Assembly: GCA_937927625.1 (NCBI GenBank)
Contig: CALBSD010000096.1
Location: 1 to 15,512, forward strand
DNA: 15,512 nucleotides
Source: an uncultured Actinomycetes bacterium
Lineage (GTDB): Bacteria; Actinomycetota; Acidimicrobiia; Acidimicrobiales; Ilumatobacteraceae
Direction: 5' to 3'
Position numbers and translations under genes: made by a program. Numbering within the stretch: position 1 is the first letter of the stretch; every line of letters begins with the position of its first letter. This document shows, in pieces, positions 1 through 4,225 of this stretch. The notes under the pieces are model-generated. The model was not told the DNA's origin. It searched no databases and saw only the letters and a program-made list of their open reading frames with translations.

Positions 1-62
1 TTGCTATCCGTGAGGGTGGCCGTACGGTGGGCGCAGGCCGCGTCACCAAGATCATTAAGTAA
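1..62 (+). CDS. tuf: Elongation factor Tu, 3' end (first copy)
   Basis: Only the last 19 codons and the TAA stop are in the window; the reading frame starts at base 3. The peptide AIREGGRTVGAGRVTKIIK is the conserved C-terminal strand of EF-Tu domain III, the GTPase that brings aminoacyl-tRNA to the ribosomal A site. Lys as the last residue and Arg after GAG are small variations on the usual ending. The gene lies 33 bases before rpmG, the position a tufB-type copy takes in bacteria that carry two. A second tuf begins at 15167. Whether this copy is full length cannot be seen. Identity is clear from the motif despite the short fragment. Confidence 0.9.
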   Translation, partial: AIREGGRTVGAGRVTKIIK

Positions 63-95
63 TCACAGGTTTATCTGTAAGGAAGGGGCCACATC

Positions 96-260
96 ATGGC
101 CAAGAGTGACAAGCGTGTGAAGATCACGCTCGAATGCACAGAGTGCAAAGAGCGCAACTACATCACCATGAAGTCAAAGATCAACGACCGCGAGCGTCTG
201 GAAATGAAGAAGTACTGCGCGCGCGATCGTCGTCATACAAACCACAAGGAAACTCGCTAG
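96..260 (+). CDS. rpmG: 50S ribosomal protein L33
   Basis: A 54-residue protein, full length for L33, a small protein of the large subunit near the E site. The start ATG has a strong ribosome site (AAGGAAGGGG, 79-88) seven bases upstream. Residues 13-23 (ECTECKERNYI) hold the first zinc pair, Cys14 and Cys17. The second pair is incomplete: residues 40-48 read YCARDRRHT, so Cys41 is present but the partner at 44 is Asp. The C-terminus HKETR is typical. Paralogues without cysteines (C-minus L33) are known, and this looks like an intermediate form. The gene probably shares a transcript with the upstream tuf. Identity is certain; the state of zinc binding is inferred. Confidence 0.95.
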   Translation: MAKSDKRVKITLECTECKERNYITMKSKINDRERLEMKKYCARDRRHTNHKETR

Positions 261-298
261 TCGAGATCCTCTATTCGGTACCAATAGGTGCCGGCGGT

Positions 299-330
299 CT
301 TCTCGCGAAGTCTTCGGACAACGCGAGAGG
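299..330 (+). other. UUCG-capped hairpin before tRNA-Trp
   Basis: A 9-base-pair outer stem (299-307 with 322-330, one G-U pair), a symmetric AA/AA internal loop and an inner GTC/GAC stem closed by a TTCG tetraloop (313-316). It ends six bases before the tRNA. No T run follows, so it is not a standard intrinsic terminator. It could be a processing signal in the pre-tRNA leader, an RNase III-type site, or a barrier protecting the rpmG 3' end. The fold is read directly; the role is inferred. Confidence 0.55.
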
Positions 331-336
331 CAGTAG

Positions 337-409
337 AGGGCAGTAGCTCAGCTGGTAGAGCGCCGGTCTCCAAAACCGATGGTCGGGGGTTCAAATCCCT
401 CCTGCCCTG
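337..409 (+). tRNA. trpT: tRNA-Trp (anticodon CCA)
   Basis: A full cloverleaf can be drawn. The acceptor stem is AGGGCAG (337-343) with CTGCCCT (402-408), and the discriminator is G409. The D stem is GCTC/GAGC. The anticodon loop is CTCCAAA with CCA at 370-372. The T arm has a GGGGG stem (385-389), loop TTCAAAT, and 3' strand CCCTC. The 3' CCA is not fully encoded (GCAG follows the stem). The top pair of the anticodon stem, C363 with A379 (27-43), is a mismatch. A tRNA-Trp immediately before secE and nusG is a common bacterial arrangement, and it probably shares the transcript with them. Confidence 0.95.
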
Positions 410-442
410 CAGAGAACTTTTAAGCAAGAGAGAACGAAGGAA

Positions 443-751
443 ATGTCAAGCCAAGATCTGAATCGCGAGCAAAAGCGCGCGCTGAAGCGCATGGGAGCCC
501 TGAATGATCAGGGCAATCCTGTGCGTACCCAGCCGCAAGCTCGTGCAAAAGGTCATGACGAACCCCGCATCGGACCCGTCACGTATTTGCGTGAGGTCAA
601 CGATGAAATGAAGAAGGTGTCCTGGCCAAAGTGGCCAGAGGTTCGCCGTTATTCACTCATCGTTTTGGCCACAGTTGTGGTCTTCACTTCATATGTCGGT
701 GCACTCGACGCGGTTTTTGGATATTTCTCTGGTTGGCTCTACAAGGATTAA
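443..751 (+). CDS. secE: Preprotein translocase subunit SecE
   Basis: A 102-residue single-span SecE, the clamp around SecY in the inner-membrane export channel. Residues 1-42 are a charged, poorly conserved cytosolic stretch. Residues 47-62 (from TYLREV to KKVSW) match the conserved amphipathic helix that lies on the membrane surface. Residues 70-94 (from YSLIVLATVV) form the transmembrane helix, and the tail is very short. The purine-rich GAAGGA ends only about two bases before the ATG, an unusually tight spacing, but no other in-frame start fits. The nusG ATG follows three bases after the stop and its ribosome site lies inside the secE end, so the two are probably translationally coupled. 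Confidence 0.95.
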   Translation: MSSQDLNREQKRALKRMGALNDQGNPVRTQPQARAKGHDEPRIGPVTYLREVNDEMKKVSWPKWPEVRRYSLIVLATVVVFTSYVGALDAVFGYFSGWLYKD

Positions 752-754
752 TAC

Positions 755-1444
755 ATGAGCGACGACACCTTCACCTCCACTGATGCAGTTGATGCACCGG
801 AAGCAATCGAACCCGACGTGGTGCTCGATCTCACCGACGACGTCTCCGACGTTGTAGAAGAAGACGATGCTCCAACCGAAACACCTGCATGGGCAAAGCC
901 TGGCAAGTGGTACGTGGTGCACACACAGTCCGGTTACGAAAAGAAGGTTGACCTCAACCTTCGCACTCGCATTTCATCCATGGACATGGGCGACTCGATT
1001 TACGAGATCGTCATTCCAATGGAAGATGTTGTTGAGTTCAAGCAGGGTCGCAAGCAGACCGTGCAGAAGAAAGTTTTCCCTGGATACCTCCTCGTTCGTT
1101 GCGAAATGGACGATGACACCTGGTTCTGCATTCGCAACACACCAGGCGTGACTGGCTTCGTCGGTCAGAGCCACAAGGGTCAAAAGCCAACTCCACTTTC
1201 TCGTCGTGAAGTCGAGACATTCCTTTCTGCCAAGGGCGACGGTCAAGATGCACCGAAGCGCAAGGCTCCAAAGATGGAATACGAAGTGGGCGAAAGCGTC
1301 CGCGTGAAGGAAGGCCCATTCGCCGACTTCAACGGTTCGGTCGCAGAGATCAACACCGATCACATGAAGTTGAAAGTTCTTGTCAACATCTTCGGTCGCG
1401 AAACTCTCGTCGAGATGGATTTCAGTCAGGTCGCGAAGCTCTAA
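755..1444 (+). CDS. nusG: Transcription termination/antitermination protein NusG
   Basis: A 229-residue NusG, which binds RNA polymerase to set pausing and link it to Rho or the ribosome. Residues 1-50 are an acidic extension rich in Asp, Glu and Val, of the kind seen in actinobacterial NusG. The NGN domain runs from about 51 (KWYVVHTQSGYEKKV) to about 158 and includes VFPGYLLV at 107-114 and the NTPGVTGFVG stretch near 128-137. The KOW domain fills residues 177-229 (GESVRVKEGPFADFNG and the closing FGRETLVEMDF). The start is favoured by AAGGA at 743-747 within secE. It stands in its usual place after secE and before the L11 genes. Confidence 0.97.
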   Translation: MSDDTFTSTDAVDAPEAIEPDVVLDLTDDVSDVVEEDDAPTETPAWAKPGKWYVVHTQSGYEKKVDLNLRTRISSMDMGDSIYEIVIPMEDVVEFKQGRKQTVQKKVFPGYLLVRCEMDDDTWFCIRNTPGVTGFVGQSHKGQKPTPLSRREVETFLSAKGDGQDAPKRKAPKMEYEVGESVRVKEGPFADFNGSVAEINTDHMKLKVLVNIFGRETLVEMDFSQVAKL

Positions 1445-1486
1445 GAGCGAACGCACAAATCATTAAGTCGTCAAAGGAAGAAAACC

Positions 1487-1912
1487 ATGGCAAAGAAGAA
1501 GCTTGCAGCAATCGTAAAGATCCAAATCCCAGCAGGAAAAGCAACACCTGCTCCACCAGTAGGTACCGCACTCGGACCTCACGGTGTGCAGATCATGGAC
1601 TTCGTGAAGCAGTACAACGCCGCAACCGAATCACAAGCTGGCACCATCATCCCAGTTGAAATCAGCATCTTCGAAGATCGCACCTTCACGTTCATCTTGA
1701 AGACACCACCAGCACCAGTTCTTCTTCGTCAGAAGGCCGGTTTGGAAAAGGCATCGCAGACGCCAGGCAAGACAGTTGCCGGCACAGTCACCGAAGCCGA
1801 CATTGAAGCAGTTGCACTTATCAAGATGCCTGACCTCAATGCATATGACATCGAAGCTGCAAAGCAGCAGATTCGTGGAACAGCACGTTCTATGGGTCTC
1901 AAGGTCGTCTGA
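1487..1912 (+). CDS. rplK: 50S ribosomal protein L11
   Basis: A 141-residue L11, normal length. It binds the GTPase-centre RNA of 23S rRNA at the stalk base and contacts EF-G and RelA. The N-terminal domain shows the proline-rich thiostrepton-site helix at 15-33 (from PAGKATPAPPVG to LGPHG); Pro23 and Pro24 are kept, and GTALGPHG replaces the more common GPALGQHG. The C-terminal RNA-binding domain includes KTPPAPVLL and the end AKQQIRGTARSMGLKV. The ATG follows AAAGGAAG with good spacing. The gap after nusG is only 42 bases, with no promoter or terminator seen, so the two are probably co-transcribed. Confidence 0.97.
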   Translation: MAKKKLAAIVKIQIPAGKATPAPPVGTALGPHGVQIMDFVKQYNAATESQAGTIIPVEISIFEDRTFTFILKTPPAPVLLRQKAGLEKASQTPGKTVAGTVTEADIEAVALIKMPDLNAYDIEAAKQQIRGTARSMGLKVV

Positions 1913-1933
1913 TCTTTTCGTAACTACAAAGTT

Positions 1934-1967
1934 CTCTCGCCCAACGGTTCACCTCACCAGGGCGGAG
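1934..1967 (+). other. Hairpin in the rplK-rplA gap
   Basis: CTC (1934-1936) plus CGCCC (1938-1942), with a single bulged T at 1937, pairs with GGGCGGAG (1960-1967), leaving a 17-base loop. No T run follows. It sits about 36 bases before the rplA start. L1 is known to regulate its own operon by binding a leader structure; this could be such a site, but no diagnostic L1-target bases were identified. The pairing is seen; the function is a guess. Confidence 0.35.
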
Positions 1968-2003
1968 TTATTAACCACTATTAGAAAGTGAGAGGGAGGC
2001 GTT

Positions 2004-2705
2004 ATGCCGATTGCAAAGAAATACAAGGCTGCCATTGCGTTATTCGATCGTGATGCTCAGTACACCCCAACCGAAGCGATTGACATCGTAAAGAAGACAG
2101 CGAGCGCAAAGTTCGACGAGTCTGTTGATGTTGCTATCCGTCTCGGTGTCGACCCTCGTAAGGCCGACCAGAACGTTCGCGGAACTGTTGCACTTCCTGC
2201 AGGTTCCGGTAAGACACTTCGTATCGCAGTTATTGCTGCAGGTGATGCAGCAAACGAAGCACGCGCCGCTGGTGCTGACTTGGTGGGCGCAGATGATCTT
2301 GCTGCTGAAATCGAAAAGGGCATGATGGACTTCGATCTCATGATCGCAACTCCTGACATGATGCCTCTCGTTGGTCGCCTCGGTCGCGCACTCGGACCTC
2401 GCGGTCTCATGCCAAACCCAAAGAGCGGCACCGTGACCACCGATGTTGGTCGCGCAGTCAGCGAGTTCAAGGGCGGCAAGGTTGAATACCGCACCGACCG
2501 TTACGGCAACGTTCACGTTGTTATCGGTAAGGCATCGTTCACGCCAGCAGACCTTGAGCGCAACCTTCGCGCAGTTCTTGATGAAGTGCAGCGCGCAAAG
2601 CCCGCAGCTGCCAAGGGCAAGTACCTTCGCAAGATCAGCCTCTCCACAACAATGGGACCTGGCGTCAAGATTGACGTCAACCGTCTCCGCGTTATCGAGG
2701 CCTAG
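2004..2705 (+). CDS. rplA: 50S ribosomal protein L1
   Basis: A 233-residue L1, the mobile stalk protein that guides deacylated tRNA out of the E site, and in several bacteria a translational repressor of its own operon. Domain I is split around domain II as usual: KKYKAA at the N-terminus, VDVAIRLGVDPRKADQNVRG at 41-60, the domain II region around 65-155 including LGPRGLMPNPKSGTV, and the C-terminal return to domain I ending KIDVNRLRVIEA. The GSGKT at 67-71 is the usual L1 sequence (often GTGKT) and not a nucleotide-binding loop. The ribosome site GAGGGAGG is strong and well spaced. The 91-base gap after rplK holds a hairpin. Confidence 0.97.
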   Translation: MPIAKKYKAAIALFDRDAQYTPTEAIDIVKKTASAKFDESVDVAIRLGVDPRKADQNVRGTVALPAGSGKTLRIAVIAAGDAANEARAAGADLVGADDLAAEIEKGMMDFDLMIATPDMMPLVGRLGRALGPRGLMPNPKSGTVTTDVGRAVSEFKGGKVEYRTDRYGNVHVVIGKASFTPADLERNLRAVLDEVQRAKPAAAKGKYLRKISLSTTMGPGVKIDVNRLRVIEA

Positions 2706-2944
2706 TCAACCCAGTCGTTCCTGTGGGTGGCATTGAAAAGTTCCACCCATAGGCTCGTAAACCACAACCCAATCTCTCGGTCCTCGCCAGAGACATCCGG
2801 TCCGAATCACATCGGTTAAAAAGCTTCGGCTTGCCAGACGAGGCGGACTCTTCACCACTGGATCCCTGTTGATCCGCTCGGTGCGGCGTTCGTTGCATAC
2901 AGCGAGCGCCCCGAGCGAAATCCAGGACACCAATAGGAGGTGAA
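2706..2944 (+). promoter_or_regulatory. L10 leader region before rplJ
   Basis: A 239-base structured gap. It contains: a 7-bp hairpin TGGGTGG/CCACCCA (2724-2749) just after rplA; the stretch GCCAGAGACATCCGGT (2786-2801), which resembles the conserved part of L10 leader RNAs; an AAGC-TTCG-GCTT tetraloop hairpin (2821-2832); a GGATC/GATCC hairpin (2860-2875); and a larger bulged hairpin (2877-2915) just before the ribosome site AGGAGGTGA. In known L10 leaders, excess L10-L12 complex binds the RNA and lowers rplJ-rplL expression. No terminator with a T run lies in this leader, so control here, if present, is more likely translational than by termination. Assignment by position and resemblance. 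Confidence 0.6.
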
Positions 2945-3439
2945 ATGTCAACTGTCCGTTCCGAAAAGGAAGCCGTCGTCGCAGAAATTCGCGGCAAGAT
3001 TGAGGCTGCATCCGCTGTAATCATCACTGAATACCGCGGTCTTACCGTCACAAACCTCGCCGCACTTCGTCTCGCTTTGCGCCAGCACGGAGCCGAGTAC
3101 CGCGTCTACAAAAACACGCTTGCTCGCTTCGCAGCTCGTGAAGCAGGTATCGAAGGCCTCGATGAGCTTCTCGTCGGTCCCACCGCCATCGCATTCGTCG
3201 ATGGAGATGTGGCCGCCGTCGCGAAGTCTCTCAAGGACTTCTCGAAGACCAATCAGAATCTCGTACTTCAAGGTGGAGCCATTGACGGCAAAACCGTCAG
3301 CGCAAGCTACATCGATGCACTTGCATCGCTGCCTTCGCACGAAGCCATGCTTGGCCAATTTGCTGGATTGCTTCTCGCACTCCCACGCAACATGGCCTAC
3401 GGCCTCAAGGCTCTGATCGACCAGAAGGAAGCCGCTTAA
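2945..3439 (+). CDS. rplJ: 50S ribosomal protein L10
   Basis: A 164-residue L10, which anchors the L12 dimers and binds 23S rRNA next to L11. The N-terminal RNA-binding domain includes the conserved ITEYRGLTVTNLAALRLALR (about 27-46) and YRVYKNTLARFA (about 52-63). The GPTAIAF stretch follows near residue 80. The C-terminal helix (about 137-160, GQFAGLLLALPRNMAYGLKA) is where L12 dimers dock. The ATG has an almost perfect ribosome site, AGGAGGTGA, two bases upstream of the start if counted to its 3' end. It is preceded by the structured leader and followed after 96 bases by its partner gene rplL. Confidence 0.97.
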   Translation: MSTVRSEKEAVVAEIRGKIEAASAVIITEYRGLTVTNLAALRLALRQHGAEYRVYKNTLARFAAREAGIEGLDELLVGPTAIAFVDGDVAAVAKSLKDFSKTNQNLVLQGGAIDGKTVSASYIDALASLPSHEAMLGQFAGLLLALPRNMAYGLKALIDQKEAA

Positions 3440-3449
3440 GGCAGCCTTC

Positions 3450-3466
3450 GGCCAGAGTCTCTGGCC
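3450..3466 (+). other. Hairpin after rplJ
   Basis: GGCCAGA (3450-3456) and TCTGGCC (3460-3466) form a perfect 7-bp stem with a GTC loop, ten bases after the rplJ stop. It has no T run. It is the first of two hairpins in the short rplJ-rplL gap and may protect or mark the rplJ mRNA end. Confidence 0.45.
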
Positions 3467-3491
3467 GTTCCACATACGTACATAAAAACTC

Positions 3492-3515
3492 AAAACCCTT
3501 TATTTTCAGGGTTTT
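3492..3515 (+). terminator. Terminator-like hairpin between rplJ and rplL
   Basis: AAAACCCT (3492-3499) pairs with AGGGTTTT (3508-3515) around an 8-base AT-rich loop; the 3' arm ends in four T and continues ATCTT. GC content in the stem is low, so termination is likely partial. It ends about ten bases before the rplL ribosome site AAAAGGAGAG. The arms are identical to the core arms of the terminator after rplL. Confidence 0.45.
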
Positions 3516-3535
3516 ATCTTAAAAGGAGAGAGCAA

Positions 3536-3910
3536 ATGGCTCTTAGCAAGGAAGAGATCCTCGACGGGATCGCAGCACTCACAGTTATCGAACTTAAGGA
3601 ACTCCTCGATGCATTCGAAGAGAAGTTCGGTGTTAGCGCATCAGCACCAGTAGCCGTAATGGCTGCCGGCGGCGGCGCAGCAGCAGCAGCCGATGAGAAG
3701 GACGAATTTGACGTCATCCTCACCGATGGTGGTGCTCAGAAGATCCAGGTCATCAAGGCAGTGCGTGAAATCACCAGCCTTGGTCTCAAGGAAGCAAAGG
3801 ACCTGGTTGACAGCGCTCCAAAGCCAATCCTCGAGAAGGCAAGCAAGGACGATGCCGAGAAGGCAAAGGCCAAGCTCGAAGAAGCAGGCGCTTCCGTCGA
3901 ACTCAAGTGA
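3536..3910 (+). CDS. rplL: 50S ribosomal protein L7/L12
   Basis: A 124-residue L12, the only multi-copy ribosomal protein, forming the flexible stalk that recruits EF-G, EF-Tu and IF2. Residues 1-33 are the dimerisation domain that docks on L10 (ALTVIELKELLDAFEEKFGV). Residues 34-55 form an Ala/Gly-rich hinge (PVAVMAAGGGAAAAA). Residues 57-124 are the compact factor-binding domain with KIQVIKAVREITSLGLKEAK and the ending EEAGASVELK. The ribosome site AAAAGGAGAG is strong, fitting the need for several copies per ribosome. Terminator-like hairpins lie on both sides, so rplL may have an mRNA abundance of its own. Confidence 0.98.
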   Translation: MALSKEEILDGIAALTVIELKELLDAFEEKFGVSASAPVAVMAAGGGAAAAADEKDEFDVILTDGGAQKIQVIKAVREITSLGLKEAKDLVDSAPKPILEKASKDDAEKAKAKLEEAGASVELK

Positions 3911-3916
3911 GTTTCC

Positions 3917-3936
3917 GCGGGTAATTCCGCTTTTTT
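3917..3936 (+). terminator. Weak intrinsic terminator after rplL
   Basis: GCGG (3917-3920) and CCGC (3927-3930) form a short GC-only stem with a GTAATT loop, followed directly by six T (3931-3936). The stem is only four pairs, so it is probably inefficient by itself; it precedes a much stronger terminator by five bases. Confidence 0.45.
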
Positions 3937-3941
3937 CACTC

Positions 3942-3978
3942 AAAAACCCTGTCATCCCGAGTGGATGGCAGGGTTTTT
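3942..3978 (+). terminator. Strong intrinsic terminator between rplL and rpoB
   Basis: AAAAACCCTGTCATCC (3942-3957) pairs over its whole 16 bases with GGATGGCAGGGTTTTT (3963-3978), one T-G wobble, five-base loop CGAGT. The 3' arm ends in five T, with another five-T run at 3983-3987. The A run on the 5' side means it would also work on the opposite strand. It should end most transcripts coming from the ribosomal protein genes, making rpoBC depend on the promoter just downstream. Confidence 0.85.
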
Positions 3979-4010
3979 GGCATTTTTGGGAAAAAAGCCC
4001 CAAACGGTGC

Positions 4011-4039
4011 TTGACTCCCACCCCCACGAGGCGTACTTT
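4011..4039 (+). promoter_or_regulatory. Sigma70-type promoter for rpoBC
   Basis: TTGACT (4011-4016, five of six to TTGACA), a 17-base spacer, and TACTTT (4034-4039, matching the TANNNT form common for the actinobacterial principal sigma factor). It lies 33 bases after the strong terminator and predicts a start near 4044-4046, giving an mRNA leader of about 180 bases. The boxes are read directly; activity is inferred from fit and position. Confidence 0.7.
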
Positions 4040-4044
4040 GCCCG

Positions 4045-4190
4045 ACAAGTTCGGCGGACCCCCGGGGCGGAGGGTCTAGTTTTCCGTTGCCTAAGGGCAG
4101 AAAGTCCCGATAGCGTAGTCAGTTGCCGTGTCTCTCCCTTTCTGCCTTCGCATTGCCCAAAATCAGTGCAGCAGGTTGAAAAGGAATTTC
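4045..4190 (+). promoter_or_regulatory. Structured rpoB mRNA leader
   Basis: This untranslated stretch contains GGACCC/GGGTCT (4056-4061 with 4072-4077) around a CG-rich loop. A long-range 11-bp pairing follows, AGGGCAGAAAG (4094-4104) with CTTTCTGCCTT (4138-4148), enclosing 33 bases. The short leader reading frame comes next. No T-rich terminator follows the long stem. The length and pairing suggest control of rpoB by leader structure, binding site unknown. I recognise no known riboswitch class. Confidence 0.45.
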
Positions 4191-4223
4191 ATGGTTCTTC
4201 CTTGTCCCGCCTGTCAGGAGTAA
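4191..4223 (+). CDS. Candidate 10-codon leader peptide coupled to rpoB
   Basis: ATG-initiated frame encoding MVLPCPACQE followed by TAA. It has a good ribosome site, AAGGA at 4181-4185, five bases before the ATG. Its last two codons, CAG GAG, are the ribosome site of rpoB, and its stop ends two bases before the rpoB GTG, so ribosomes finishing it are placed to start RpoB. It has two cysteines in a CPAC pattern, both TGT, whereas rpoB itself uses TGC for seven of eight cysteines. No homologue is recalled. Translation is inferred from the start signals; a frame this short could arise by chance, but signal, spacing and stop position together make chance less likely. Confidence 0.5.
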   Translation: MVLPCPACQE

Positions 4224-4225
4224 TC

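Noticed and set aside
2202..2216. GSGKT in L1 as a possible nucleotide-binding loop
   Set aside because: L1 proteins normally have GTGKT or a close form here, with no nucleotide binding.
2723..2752. Nine-codon GTG frame within the hairpin after rplA
   Set aside because: No ribosome site precedes it and its bases are explained by the inverted repeat.
2881..2943. GTG frame whose TGA ends just before the rplJ ATG
   Set aside because: No ribosome site; the TGA is a by-product of the AGGAGGTGA ribosome site.
3965..4225. In-frame N-terminal extension of rpoB by 87 codons from an ATG at 3965
   Set aside because: The ATG lies inside the terminator stem and upstream of the promoter, the extension resembles no RpoB, and the GTG at 4226 has a good ribosome site.
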